Positions 1 through 9,263 are shown, numbered from the stretch's first letter. The stretch: 64,000 nucleotides of DNA from CBDDCA01 sp965218205 (GCA_965218205.1 OZ244590.1:1984001-2048000); one strand, 5' to 3'. Notes: generated from the sequence alone by a model not told the origin. Numbers and translations: made by a program.

Positions 1-290
1 AGTCAATATGGTCATTAGATTTTATTATTCCCTTAGGCTACAATGATAGACTAGGAAGTTACACCATACAGCCCTATGCTTTCTTTTTAAGTATATATAC
101 CGACCATAGCTTTGCAATAGATAATAGTGGTCATGCTATGCAAAGTTCTTATTATGATGTTGGGATAGAAAACAACATACAGTTTACCATAGGAGGAATC
201 AATACATCAATAAGTGCAGGAGGATTATTTCGCATACCGTATGATGCACAAAAACTAGATTACAGGCTCTATATCTTATTTGGCAATTAA
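1..290 (+). CDS. C-terminal end of a beta-barrel-like outer membrane protein (partial)
   Basis: An open frame with codons starting at position 3 runs without a stop from the left edge to TAA at 288-290, giving about 95 residues. The reading is rich in aromatic and small residues and alternates polar and hydrophobic positions (for example YTIQPYAFFLSIYTD, then NNIQFTIGGINTSI, then LDYRLYILFGN at the end), which is typical of transmembrane beta strands. The final strand close to the C-terminus fits an outer membrane barrel substrate of BamA. The N-terminus lies outside the window, so no family can be named. The porin-like interpretation is inference; the open frame itself is directly visible. 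Confidence 0.6.
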   Translation, partial: SIWSLDFIIPLGYNDRLGSYTIQPYAFFLSIYTDHSFAIDNSGHAMQSSYYDVGIENNIQFTIGGINTSISAGGLFRIPYDAQKLDYRLYILFGN

Positions 291-350
291 CAGCATACTA
301 TAACAACAATTACAAAAGAAATAGCACCTACATATCAACGGCACTGCTAT

Positions 351-782
351 TTATACACCAATCACACCCTTTTTGAGAATTATATTACCGTATTTAACAA
401 GCTCCCCTGTTACTACCACCGCATATGCCTGCTTTGCTCTATCATAAAAATCAAAGCGTTCAATAAATGCTATAGGAGGACAATCATGATAGTACTCATC
501 AATAGCCTGCCTGTACCGTTGCTCTATTGCAGGATCTGCACTGTCTCCTTGTACCGCTTGCATCATATGTACTGGGGCTTCCACAAAAGTATCAAGTGGA
601 AACAAAGGCAATAGTGCATGCAACAACGGAGCAATTTGCATACCATCTGCACGTAAACAAGTAGTGTTCATGGTAACACCGGGAAAATTAGCATCAGCCA
701 GAACAATTTCATCACCATGCCCCATACTATGTAAAACAAACAACAGCTCAGGGCTTAGTAATGGAGATATTCCTTGTAACAT
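351..782 (-). CDS. fucU: L-fucose mutarotase, RbsD/FucU family
   Basis: The 143-residue protein has the full length and layout of FucU: it opens with MLQGISPLLSPELLFVLHSM, then GHGDEIVLADANFP, where the His and Asp lie in the sugar-binding pocket known for RbsD/FucU, and ends with KYGNIILKKGV, the family C-terminal signature. Enzymes of this family interconvert the anomers of L-fucose or related pyranoses in the cytoplasm, helping downstream isomerases or kinases. No other fucose genes lie beside it, so the true sugar is open. The start is the ATG at 782, preceded by an AAGAAAGGAGAAAG-like purine-rich ribosome binding site. The gene lies tail to tail with the partial barrel gene to its left. 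Confidence 0.93.
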   Translation of the reverse strand: MLQGISPLLSPELLFVLHSMGHGDEIVLADANFPGVTMNTTCLRADGMQIAPLLHALLPLFPLDTFVEAPVHMMQAVQGDSADPAIEQRYRQAIDEYYHDCPPIAFIERFDFYDRAKQAYAVVVTGELVKYGNIILKKGVIGV

Positions 783-937
783 ATCTTTCTCCTTTCTTTT
801 ATTCTAAACAAAGAGAGAAAATACTGCAAATGTCCCAATATCCAATATAGCCATTATGTAAGTCCATTTTTGGACTGTCACTCTCTCGTATGCTCTATAG
901 AGATACTGCAGTAAAGTCTCTTACTGCTCTTATGGTT

Positions 938-972
938 CTATAGCAAGAAAGAGCTACCCTTTCTTGCTATAG
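938..972 (-). terminator. Conserved 3' inverted repeat of lipoprotein copy 1
   Basis: Perfect 14-bp arms (CTATAGCAAGAAAG and its complement) with a 7-nt loop lie just past the stop of copy 1. No clear U-run follows on the minus strand, so it may act in RNA processing or stability rather than as a classic intrinsic terminator. The same hairpin follows all four paralogues. The 843-937 stretch to its left is nearly identical to 56999-57087 beside copy 4. The rest of the 783-990 gap shows no gene. Confidence 0.6.
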
Positions 973-990
973 GTATGTATGTATCTTCTA

Positions 991-3900
991 TTATGAGGAA
1001 CATTCTGGATCATTTTTACCCTTTGGAAACCAATCTGTTTTTTTTGCCATAGCTGAATTTTGGAAATCACCATTCCTTACTGATGCTTTACACATTTTCC
1101 ACGAGGATAAATTTTTATAAAATGCAGAAGCGTTATAAAAGACAAAATTAAAGTCTGTAACATTACCTACATTCCAACCTGATATATCCTGATTAAACTT
1201 ACTTGCATCTCTAAACATAAGATCCATATTAGTAACCTTACGCGTATCCCAATCTCCTATATCTTTATTAAAAGCACTTGTTCTATTGAACATAGAACCC
1301 ATATTAGTAACTTTGCTTACATCCCAATCTCCTATATTTTTATTAAAAGCACTTTCTTGAAATAGAGCTTGCATATTCGTTACATTACTGGTGTTCCACT
1401 GTGTTATGTCTCCATTAAAAGTACTATCGCCATTAAATAAACCAGACATATTAGTAATAGCACTGGTATCTATCATGTTGAGGTTGGGGCTAGGGTTGTT
1501 GTTACCTCCCGAACCTTGCCTTGTTTTTTCTGCAGTGATAATAGCTTTGAGTGCTGTCTTTGTTGTTGGTCTGTAATAGCTCGCTACTTCGCTTGGGAGT
1601 TTCACCAGTCCTGTCTCTACATTGATAGTCGCAAGTACCTTTTGTCCCGAGTTTGCTCCCGAAGTAATGGTACATTCCACTACTCCATAGCTATACTCAG
1701 TGATAGCAGTATCATGTATGTTTGATTTATTTGCTGTGCCTGTTATTGTTATTGTATTGGTATTTTTTGCAAATGTTACTGTTAAGCCTGTTTCTTGTTT
1801 GAGGGTGCTGTTATCTATTGTGCTTTCATCACAGGTAAAGGTAAGCCCATTAGGAATACTGGTAAGTACTCTTGTTGTATGTGCTGATGTTGGTGCTGAG
1901 CCTACTGTTGCTGAAACCTTTGTGGCATTTCCTATTACTACTGTTGGAGTGCTGGCAGATACTGCTGTTGCTTCTGCTGATACCTTTGTCTTTTTGAGGC
2001 TGTTTACTGCTACTGCGGTGATATAGTACTTTGTATTCAATCGTAGGTTGCGTATTGTATAGCTTGTTGCTCCTGTTGGCACATCGTCTTTTTCTGCTCC
2101 TACTTGTGCATCGCTTGCTGCTTGTGCTTGTGTTTTTACTGTTGCTCCATTTATGCTTGTATTTGAGGCTATATAGTATACTTTGTAGTCTATTTGATTA
2201 TCTCTGAGAGTAGTTGTTCCGTCTTCTGCTGTTCCTTTCACGGTTGGGGCTGTTATGGTAAGTACTATGGTTACTCCTTGTGCATTTGCTTGTATGGTAG
2301 GCTTTCCTGGTGCTCCATAGGCTTCCTTTGCGATAAACTCCTTGCGGACTCCTCTTGACTCTTTGTTGGGATCGGTGCTGTTTACTGCTTGCACTACTAT
2401 TTCGTAGCTTGTGCCTACTGTCACACTGGTCAGAGTGCTGTTGGTTGTTCCTGCTGCTGTTGTTGTGGGGCTTCCTCCTGCTGCTATTATTATCTCTGCT
2501 ATTGTCCTTTGTGTACTGCCACTTTTTGCTACTTTGTATACTTTGTACGATACTTGTGCTACTGCTAGGGTATCGCCTGTGTCTGTTTTGTGGCTTGCAG
2601 TAAGGCTGGGGGCTGTCCACGATAGCTTTGCATTCCTTCCTTCTACTCCTTTTACTTGTATGTTGCTTACTTCTGCGGGATCTGTCGCTTGTGATGCGGT
2701 TGTTACTGTTGCCACTGTCGATACTGCTTTTTTGCTTGGGTCTGTTTTTACTGCTACTTCTACTACAAAGTGATACTTTGTTGCTCCTTTTATTGCTACT
2801 GTTGGGGATGTCAGGCCTAAACTGGCAAGGGCTGGTACTGTGTACACTCCGTTCCTTGCTGTGCCTATAGTTATTTTTCTGCCTCTTTGTACTTCTGCTA
2901 CTGTGGGGGTTGTGTCTTTCTGTAAGCCGTACACGGTGTATATTAGCTCATCATTGCTGGTTACTGTTGTGCCATCTTTGTTTTTTGCTCCTGTTATTGT
3001 GCTTAATTGCGTGAGTACTAGCTTTATTGTTCCTGTTGTGTTTGTTGATTGTGATACTACTAGCTTGTTTGCTAAGGACGAGGTAGAGGGGGCTGTTGCT
3101 TTTGATCTGGGGATGGTGCTCAGTTCTAGTGTTTGTATCAGTGCGGGGTCTTTGTTTTGTGCTTTCTTTGTTGTAGAGGGGTTGAGGCTGTTTATTGCTT
3201 CTATGCCTATGGTATATACTGCTCCTTTTGTTCCTATAAATGTTCCTCGTAAAGTGCTGTTTCCTGCTATGTCTTGTGTTTGTACTCCTGTTATAGCTTT
3301 TATTTCTGCTATAGTTTTAGTACTCTGGTCTCCTGCTACTAGGTATACTTTGTATTGTATCTGTGCTTGTGTGAGTGTTCTGTCATTGGGGGCTTTGTGG
3401 TTGTTGGTAATTGTTCCTGCTTGAAACTCGTACTGTACGGTATCGCTTGTTGCTGTTGATTCTGCAATAAGCAGAGTGAGGCTTTCTGGTGCGGGGGGGA
3501 CAGTGGATATTGCATCGTATACTGCTACTTTGTCAGTGAGCGTTGTTGGGGGGCTTACTCTGTTATTTTCTACTGTGAGAAAGGTAAAGCTATATTGTTT
3601 TGCATTTGCTTGTGTTGCTGATACTTCTATGCCATCTGCTATGCCAAAGCTAATGGTGGTTGCGGTACTTGTTATGCTTTTTTCTGCTACCAGTGTAGTG
3701 CTATCGTACATACGCAAAGTATAATATCGCCCTATGCCTGGCGCTTGCGTAAAGGTTGCTTTTATTTGCACTGCTCCTGTTGTTGTAACGAGGGCAGGCT
3801 TGCTTTGAAAGAGTTCTGCTGAGGGGGCTGTGAGTGGGGTGGGTGTGGTTATGTCTTGTGTTGCTTGGCTACTTTTGTTTTCTGAGTAGTCTATTGCTTG

Positions 3901-5562
3901 TATTGTTACTGTGTAGGTTTTGCCTTGACTGAGTTCTTCGACAGAGAGCGATGTTGTGGGATAGGGTATTTTTTTCTCATTGACTACTGCAGTACTTGTG
4001 CCTTTCTCTTGTATGCTTACGCTGTATTCTTTTATGTCTTTGTTGTTGCTTGTGGGCTCTGTCCATGTTATTTGTGTTTCTACTTTTGTTGCTGATACGA
4101 AGGGATAGCTTGCTTGTATGTTTGTTACTGGATCGGGGTCAGTGCTATCTGCTACGGTACTTACTGTGGCATTTTCTGCTGTTCCTTTGTTGCCTGCATA
4201 GTCCTGCGATTGTACTGCCACTGTGTACTCGGTGGTAGCTTTGAGGCCTATTATCTGCGTGTTGCGTACTGCTCTGTCTGTTATTGTTACTGTCTTTGCT
4301 GGTGTTTTGCTGTCCTTTTCTGTTGCTGTTATGGTCACTCCTGCATAGTCTCGTACATTGGGCTCTTGCCAGCTTACTACTATGCTTGTTGCTCCTCCTA
4401 CGGCACTTACATTACTTACAGGCTCTGTGCTTTTGTCGGTTGTTGCTTGTTCTTTTGACACTGCAGTGGAGTACTTTCCGTTTTGAGAGACATGCACTTC
4501 TACTTTGTACGTAAGCGTGCCGTAGAGTTTTATGAGTGCTATGCCATCTTTTGCGACATACACAGTGGCGTATTCTTTTGCCTGTGCAGTTGCACTGCTG
4601 ACATTGGTTGCACTGGTATCTTTGCTTATTGTCTCCTCTGCTACTATCGTCTGTGTTGCGGTTGCTGTTACTCGTACTAAGAGGCTTTTTGCTGTACTCC
4701 CTGTTCCAAAGGCAAAGCTCCCCCACGTAACAAGCAGACTTTCATCGGCTGGGCTATTGTCTTTATCGTTTGCTGTTACTGTAAGATCTGATGCGGAAAG
4801 TGGCGTTACTGTTTGTGAGAGTGCTGATGCTTGCACACCAGTCAGTACTGTTGTAGGACTGCTTGTGTTGTCATTTCTGTCTTTGTAGCGTATTTCTACA
4901 TCATAGGATATGCCTGCAAGCGTGGAGATGTTTGGAAGCGTAACTTCCCCTTGTTGTAGGTTCTGTACGGTAGCTTGTGCAAGCACTGTGCCACCAGTTG
5001 TGCTTTTTACCACTATCGTTGCTTCTGCTATGTCTGTCTTGCCTACTGCAAGTCGTTCTTTGTCCCATGTTATCTTTATGCCATCCCCCGACTTCTCTAC
5101 GCCTACTTGTGTCAATGTGTCTTGTGGGGTAGTAGTATCTATCAGTGTTGTCACAGAGCGGGTTGTTTTTGGTGATACTTCTGTGTCCTTTTGTGCTTCT
5201 ATTTCTACTGTGTAGTTAGTGAGGGCTTGCAAGCCTTTGAGTTTATACGATTGTCCTTGTTGAAACAATGCACGATATTCTATTGCAGGAACACGCACTT
5301 GTATGACTTGGGCTGGTGCTGTTGAAGTTGCAGTCACTACTACATGCGTGGCATCGCTTGGGGCTTGCCAGCGTAAAGCAAGCGTTCCGTCATTGCCTGC
5401 TGGCTGTATCTGCACATTGGACAGTGATGCAAGTGTCGGGGTTACCTGTTTCCCTCCCCCTGATGAGGAACTGCTACTGCCCTGCGAACATCCTACGAGT
5501 ACGAAGGTAGTCATTGCTAGCACTAATGCTATCAGCCAATATTTTTTCATTACTTTTTTCAT
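991..5562 (-). CDS. Giant Fn3/BspA-repeat surface lipoprotein, copy 1 (no poly-G tract)
   Basis: The 1,523-residue product begins with a lipoprotein signal (two Lys-rich n-region segments, hydrophobic core, lipobox LVGC at about residue 25) and a Ser/Gly-rich linker. From about residue 40 to 1240 it is a chain of roughly a dozen fibronectin-III-like modules, recognised by recurring TxITWxxP and YTVxVQAxDxxxNKS patterns. An Ig-like segment follows (about 1245-1350), and residues 1363-1523 hold five BspA/DUF285 repeats of the FNxDIGDWDVSKVTNM type. BspA repeats are known in surface adhesins of oral and gut bacteria and spirochaetes, so a surface-exposed adhesin or antigen is likely. Unlike its three relatives it starts directly with MKKVMKKYW after an AAGGAG site and has no poly-G leader, so it should be expressed constitutively. 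Function in detail is unknown. Confidence 0.92.
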   Translation of the reverse strand: MKKVMKKYWLIALVLAMTTFVLVGCSQGSSSSSSGGGKQVTPTLASLSNVQIQPAGNDGTLALRWQAPSDATHVVVTATSTAPAQVIQVRVPAIEYRALFQQGQSYKLKGLQALTNYTVEIEAQKDTEVSPKTTRSVTTLIDTTTPQDTLTQVGVEKSGDGIKITWDKERLAVGKTDIAEATIVVKSTTGGTVLAQATVQNLQQGEVTLPNISTLAGISYDVEIRYKDRNDNTSSPTTVLTGVQASALSQTVTPLSASDLTVTANDKDNSPADESLLVTWGSFAFGTGSTAKSLLVRVTATATQTIVAEETISKDTSATNVSSATAQAKEYATVYVAKDGIALIKLYGTLTYKVEVHVSQNGKYSTAVSKEQATTDKSTEPVSNVSAVGGATSIVVSWQEPNVRDYAGVTITATEKDSKTPAKTVTITDRAVRNTQIIGLKATTEYTVAVQSQDYAGNKGTAENATVSTVADSTDPDPVTNIQASYPFVSATKVETQITWTEPTSNNKDIKEYSVSIQEKGTSTAVVNEKKIPYPTTSLSVEELSQGKTYTVTIQAIDYSENKSSQATQDITTPTPLTAPSAELFQSKPALVTTTGAVQIKATFTQAPGIGRYYTLRMYDSTTLVAEKSITSTATTISFGIADGIEVSATQANAKQYSFTFLTVENNRVSPPTTLTDKVAVYDAISTVPPAPESLTLLIAESTATSDTVQYEFQAGTITNNHKAPNDRTLTQAQIQYKVYLVAGDQSTKTIAEIKAITGVQTQDIAGNSTLRGTFIGTKGAVYTIGIEAINSLNPSTTKKAQNKDPALIQTLELSTIPRSKATAPSTSSLANKLVVSQSTNTTGTIKLVLTQLSTITGAKNKDGTTVTSNDELIYTVYGLQKDTTPTVAEVQRGRKITIGTARNGVYTVPALASLGLTSPTVAIKGATKYHFVVEVAVKTDPSKKAVSTVATVTTASQATDPAEVSNIQVKGVEGRNAKLSWTAPSLTASHKTDTGDTLAVAQVSYKVYKVAKSGSTQRTIAEIIIAAGGSPTTTAAGTTNSTLTSVTVGTSYEIVVQAVNSTDPNKESRGVRKEFIAKEAYGAPGKPTIQANAQGVTIVLTITAPTVKGTAEDGTTTLRDNQIDYKVYYIASNTSINGATVKTQAQAASDAQVGAEKDDVPTGATSYTIRNLRLNTKYYITAVAVNSLKKTKVSAEATAVSASTPTVVIGNATKVSATVGSAPTSAHTTRVLTSIPNGLTFTCDESTIDNSTLKQETGLTVTFAKNTNTITITGTANKSNIHDTAITEYSYGVVECTITSGANSGQKVLATINVETGLVKLPSEVASYYRPTTKTALKAIITAEKTRQGSGGNNNPSPNLNMIDTSAITNMSGLFNGDSTFNGDITQWNTSNVTNMQALFQESAFNKNIGDWDVSKVTNMGSMFNRTSAFNKDIGDWDTRKVTNMDLMFRDASKFNQDISGWNVGNVTDFNFVFYNASAFYKNLSSWKMCKASVRNGDFQNSAMAKKTDWFPKGKNDPECSS

Positions 5563-5589
5563 AAAAATCTCCTTATATTTTTACCTATT

Positions 5590-5700
5590 ATCGTGTATAA
5601 TTATCATTATACACAATGAACAACTATCATTATAGTACATAATACTATTTTTTGTGCATATTGCACCACTCGCAAAAAGAAAAAAAAAAAAAAAATACAT
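5590..5700 (-). promoter_or_regulatory. Promoter region of lipoprotein copy 1: palindrome, -10 box and poly-A tract
   Basis: On the minus strand a TATAAT (5629-5634) lies about 15 bp upstream of a palindrome at 5593-5614 with perfect 9-bp arms GTGTATAAT / ATTATACAC around four bases. The palindrome contains a second TATAAT. Further upstream is a run of 16 A on the plus strand (5680-5695). The same order recurs at copies 3 and 4, and the palindrome recurs at copy 2. It is either an operator or a 5' UTR hairpin. The flank out to about 5785 is nearly identical to the one upstream of copy 4 and holds no other gene. Confidence 0.55.
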
Positions 5701-5816
5701 CAAAATTTATGTATACTATACATATACTCTTGCTAAGGTGTTTTTTGGCACTTCTGTTCGGCTTCTAACTAGAATTTTCATAAACGTAAAAATATAAAAT
5801 ATGTTATTATGAAATT

Positions 5817-6089
5817 ATGTTGGTAAGAGAAAATAATTATGATAAAGAAAAAAAAAGTTTATCTCATGACACCTCTTATGATATTAGTGACTACCTAAAT
5901 ATGCAAGAAGATACATATACATTTTCAAAGAAAAAATTTTTTATGCGTATAATATTATCTATAACAATATTTATTGTAGCATCTATACTCCCTATAGTAA
6001 CATCTCTAATAGTGTCTATAATATCTACAGTAGCACTTATAATAACACTCATGACAATACTTATAATATGGCAACCAATAGACCAATAA
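5817..6089 (+). CDS. Small hypothetical membrane protein
   Basis: This 90-residue reading frame has a charged N-terminal half (about 1-45) and two hydrophobic stretches (about 44-64 and 66-85) that would form a membrane hairpin near the C-terminus, IISTVALIITLMTILIIW. There is no clear Shine-Dalgarno site before the ATG at 5817, and the product matches no family I recognise. A competing frame on the other strand is less convincing because it lacks any comparable domain structure. It sits tail to tail with another membrane protein gene (6123-6782). I regard it as a plausible but unproven gene. Confidence 0.4.
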   Translation: MLVRENNYDKEKKSLSHDTSYDISDYLNMQEDTYTFSKKKFFMRIILSITIFIVASILPIVTSLIVSIISTVALIITLMTILIIWQPIDQ

Positions 6090-6122
6090 CAGTACCTAGT
6101 ATAATTCATACATAAAATATTA

Positions 6123-6782
6123 CTAAATAACAACTATAAATATACTTCCTATCATTATCAGAGATAATAATATAAATAAAAATAAAAAAAACATAGCTCC
6201 TGTCTGAAATAGAAATGTTCCTCTCATAAATAAATTGCGATTCTTTTTCCAGAATTGAAACTTTTTATATACTTTCTTTTCCAATGTTGGTATCATTCTT
6301 ATTTTTGCTTTTGTGTTATCATCATATGGAGTATCGCTAAAAATAATTGAAGGAGATAGTATCAAAAGATTTTTAGTTATAATACTCTTTGCCAATAATG
6401 TTACAAAGAACATACTTGCAAAAAAGAGAGGGGTAAAGGAAAATAATAAAGAAATTACAAATATCCATAACACCCATAATACTACTTTTGGACTCAACCA
6501 ATCTATATTGCTAAGAATACTGTCTAGTAGAGATATTATTTTTTTACTTTCAAATATTATTCCCATTAGTATGGATAGTATGAATCCCATTAATAATACA
6601 GAAACAGTTAATAACACTGTAGCTTTTGAGTTATCCCTATCTAACTCTGTTTCTATATTACTATTAGATTCTATTGTACTCTTCCAAACAAACTCTATCT
6701 TTTTAGGATCATTTTTTAACTCTTCTTTATCTAGTTTACCCCAAAGAGTTTCAAATTCTTCTGTATATTTATCTTCTTTCAT
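6123..6782 (-). CDS. Hypothetical multi-pass membrane protein
   Basis: The 219-residue product has a charged N-terminal cytoplasmic part (about 1-55), a transmembrane hairpin (about 55-78 and 100-130), a second charged segment (about 140-185) and a last long hydrophobic helix (about 188-218). Directly before the first helix is the motif DRDNSKATVLLTVSVLL, a D-x-x-KA-x-xLL pattern like that seen before the first helix of SLATT/PycTM-type membrane effectors. That resemblance is by eye only. No nucleotide cyclase or other defence partner lies nearby. The ATG at 6782 has no good ribosome binding site. Function unknown. Confidence 0.6.
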   Translation of the reverse strand: MKEDKYTEEFETLWGKLDKEELKNDPKKIEFVWKSTIESNSNIETELDRDNSKATVLLTVSVLLMGFILSILMGIIFESKKIISLLDSILSNIDWLSPKVVLWVLWIFVISLLFSFTPLFFASMFFVTLLAKSIITKNLLILSPSIIFSDTPYDDNTKAKIRMIPTLEKKVYKKFQFWKKNRNLFMRGTFLFQTGAMFFLFLFILLSLIMIGSIFIVVI

Positions 6783-6952
6783 ATATATTACAAATTAGCT
6801 CCAGAATTTTTTAAGATTTTTTTAAATTTTTTCGCCTATTTTGTATAAGTAATATTATAGCATACACTTATTACTCCTTTTTGTTATTAGAATTTCCAAT
6901 ACAAAAAAACAGTATAAGACAAATATTTATAAAAATACTAAAATACATATAT

Positions 6953-7750
6953 ATGAGTAAATCTGATTTCTCTTTTTATCTTGTGTGGGTAATTATATTT
7001 ACAGTTATCAATATAGGCATCATTTTTTTGCTAGAATATTTTGAACTCATCCCTTTACTAAAAAAAACATTCTCTTCAAACACCACACAAGTACAGGACA
7101 TACTTCCCCCTAACAATGAAACTACAATGCACAATGACAACGATATGCTATCGGAGTATACTCCATTTCAAAAACAAACAAGAAACCATATACCAGAGCC
7201 TCCCAAAAAGCCCCCGCTTGATTCTTCTTCGTACAACCCCTCTTACAGCTACAGTATTCCCACTTATTTTGAAAACATTGTACTAGAAGAAGAACCTGCA
7301 TTCCTCACAAATGATGGAAGCACCTTTCAGCTTGGATATATCAGTATCTCTGCTATCTTTCCTTACCAATTTACCACCATATTACAACAGCAACTTCCTA
7401 TCGCCTTTCAAAATCAACAGAACACATCCCTTGTATCGTTTCGCGTATTACTCGGATGGAAAGGTATTCCCACATTTACCAAACTGTATCAGCAACAAAC
7501 ACAGCAATCTTCTTCAATCACACTGATAGTGCCTCCTCTTACTGTCCTTGAGTTACAAATGTCAGATATAGCAACACTTGATACCAAAACACAAGATGCT
7601 GTCTCTTCTCTTATACGACAAGAAATTGAACAACAACTACAGAGAAATAGCATTCCTAAAGAACTTAAAAGTAATGCACTTCGCATTTTAGGAGCTCAAT
7701 ACACACTCAATAATTTTCAAGACATCACCATGAGCTTTTTTACACAATAA
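6953..7750 (+). CDS. Single-pass membrane protein of unknown function
   Basis: Starting at the ATG at 6953 (the frame is open further upstream but only offers a TTG) the product has about 265 residues: a short N-terminus, one transmembrane helix (about 8-32, VWVIIFTVINIGIIFLLEY), a Pro/Ser/Asn-rich linker (about 40-110) and a folded C-terminal part of about 150 residues rich in Gln, Ile and Leu. The layout suggests a membrane-anchored periplasmic domain. I do not recognise the domain. The neighbour 100 bp downstream on the same strand is the CNNM/CorC-type protein, so the two may be co-transcribed. Position 7751-7851 shows no feature. Confidence 0.65.
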   Translation: MSKSDFSFYLVWVIIFTVINIGIIFLLEYFELIPLLKKTFSSNTTQVQDILPPNNETTMHNDNDMLSEYTPFQKQTRNHIPEPPKKPPLDSSSYNPSYSYSIPTYFENIVLEEEPAFLTNDGSTFQLGYISISAIFPYQFTTILQQQLPIAFQNQQNTSLVSFRVLLGWKGIPTFTKLYQQQTQQSSSITLIVPPLTVLELQMSDIATLDTKTQDAVSSLIRQEIEQQLQRNSIPKELKSNALRILGAQYTLNNFQDITMSFFTQ

Positions 7751-7851
7751 CATATCACAATGTATCAAAAACAAATAGTACAGCATTATTCTTTTTACCC
7801 TATATACATACAATATAAACATACTTCATCATTCACTTATACCGTACCCCT

Positions 7852-9108
7852 ATGCTAACACATATCATCATCATTATTGCCTCATTTCTTCTCTCCATGT
7901 TTTTTTCAGGGGTAGAAACTGCATACACATCGCTTACCCGATTACAGCAACACATTATCATTGCTAAATATCCCTTTCGAGGAAAACTCCTTGCATCTCT
8001 TCTTAAAAATCCTATGCTCGTTCTCAGTACTATACTTATTGGAAACACCACTGCAAATACCAGCTTCTCCATTACCTTAAGTCAAATTGTAGTATATGTT
8101 TTTGGAAGCAATGCACTGGCAATAGCAACAGGAATCATCACTCTCTTTTTACTTATATTTTGTGAGATAAGTCCTAAGCAGTTTTCTTTACAGTTTAATG
8201 AAAAAATAATTATAAAAGCAATTTTCCCTCTCTATATTTTTCAATATATCTTTTTACCATTTTCACTGGTACTTAATCAAATAAGCACATTAGTACAATT
8301 TATGATGAAAAAAAATACGCAACAGAATACTGAACTTCTTACTCGAGCTCACCTTGCACATGTTTTTTATAGCGCACAATCGCTTGGTGAACTTGAAAGT
8401 GAATATACAAATACTATTATGCGTATTCTCAATTTCTCTACACTTTCAATAGAATCAATGATGGTACACAGACGTTCAGTAATCAGTATATCGGCTCAAA
8501 GTACCTTAGAAGAAGCGCAGAGTATCACCAATAAATACATATATACTATGTACCCTGTATACGAACAAGATAACCAAGAACATATTGTAGGGATAGTACA
8601 TCTCTATGATATTATAAAAGAACAAAACAAACAAAAAACAATAAAACAGCTTATGCAAAAAGCATTGTTTGTCCCTAAAAGCACCACAGTACATGAAGTA
8701 ATAACACACATAAAATATAAGGAAAACACAATAGCTATCATTATTGATGAGTTTGGTGGATTCTCAGGTATTGTAACCATAAAAGATATTGTCAGCTATA
8801 TTTTTGACTTTGATACAAAACATTATAACAAGGCACACACGGCTGAACTATTTATTACATTAGATGCTAGACGGGTATTGTTAGACGCATTTGTCCCTGT
8901 CAATGAATTAGAAGAATACATAGGACATGTACTAGATTCACCTCCTGAATCAAACACTATAGGAGGATATATTTTAGAATTGACTCAGAACATTCCCACA
9001 GTAGGAAATAGCGTACACACACCATTAGGAACATTCACGATTTTACGGGTAAAGCAAAATCGCATACAATCACTCTTATGGATTCTCTCTCAATCAACAA
9101 AGAGATAA
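7852..9108 (+). CDS. CNNM/HlyC-CorC family membrane protein (DUF21 + CBS pair + CorC_HlyC)
   Basis: The 418-residue protein has the standard order of this family: an N-terminal DUF21 transmembrane domain (about 1-150, starting FLLSMFFSGVETAYTSLTR, with the SG-E-xA signature and a later EISPKQ), a cytosolic CBS-domain pair (about 200-320, including DEFGGFSGIVTIKDIV), and a C-terminal CorC_HlyC domain (about 335-410, with SNTIGGYI). Relatives export Mg2+ or Co2+ or are annotated as hemolysins; the ion cannot be told here. The start is the ATG at 7852. It is followed within 2 bp by the 3' end of the oppositely oriented tRNA-Leu gene. Confidence 0.92.
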   Translation: MLTHIIIIIASFLLSMFFSGVETAYTSLTRLQQHIIIAKYPFRGKLLASLLKNPMLVLSTILIGNTTANTSFSITLSQIVVYVFGSNALAIATGIITLFLLIFCEISPKQFSLQFNEKIIIKAIFPLYIFQYIFLPFSLVLNQISTLVQFMMKKNTQQNTELLTRAHLAHVFYSAQSLGELESEYTNTIMRILNFSTLSIESMMVHRRSVISISAQSTLEEAQSITNKYIYTMYPVYEQDNQEHIVGIVHLYDIIKEQNKQKTIKQLMQKALFVPKSTTVHEVITHIKYKENTIAIIIDEFGGFSGIVTIKDIVSYIFDFDTKHYNKAHTAELFITLDARRVLLDAFVPVNELEEYIGHVLDSPPESNTIGGYILELTQNIPTVGNSVHTPLGTFTILRVKQNRIQSLLWILSQSTKR

Positions 9109-9110
9109 TA

Positions 9111-9194
9111 TACCAGCGGTGGGACTCGAACCCACACAGGATTGCTCCTATCAGATTTTGAGTCTGACGTGTCTACCAATTTCACCACGCTGGC
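9111..9194 (-). tRNA. tRNA-Leu (anticodon CAA)
   Basis: Read on the minus strand, an 84-nt class II tRNA folds with a 7-bp acceptor (GCCAGCG / CGCTGGT, the first pair G-U), a D-arm, a 5-bp anticodon stem TCAGA/TCTGA with loop CTCAAAA (anticodon CAA, reading UUG), a long variable arm (GGA/TCC stem) and a T-arm GTGGG-TTCGAGT-CCCAC. The discriminator is A and no CCA is encoded. The long variable arm supports leucine. Confidence 0.95.
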
Positions 9195-9263
9195 ATATAT
9201 ATAGCATATAGCATTTACACAGTAAAGCACAAGCAATATTCTTTTTTCCAGCATGTTCGGTTA

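Noticed and set aside
3490..3560. Short G6-G7 runs inside the body of copy 1 as further switches.
   Set aside because: They are short, lie in conserved Fn3 modules and are interrupted in the other copies.
2198..4888. Many open frames of 60-190 codons antisense or out of frame to the lipoprotein genes, in several copies.
   Set aside because: They recur in all paralogues because the DNA is repeated. They are Leu/Cys/Val-rich shadows of ACA/GCA-rich codons and have no ribosome binding sites or domains.
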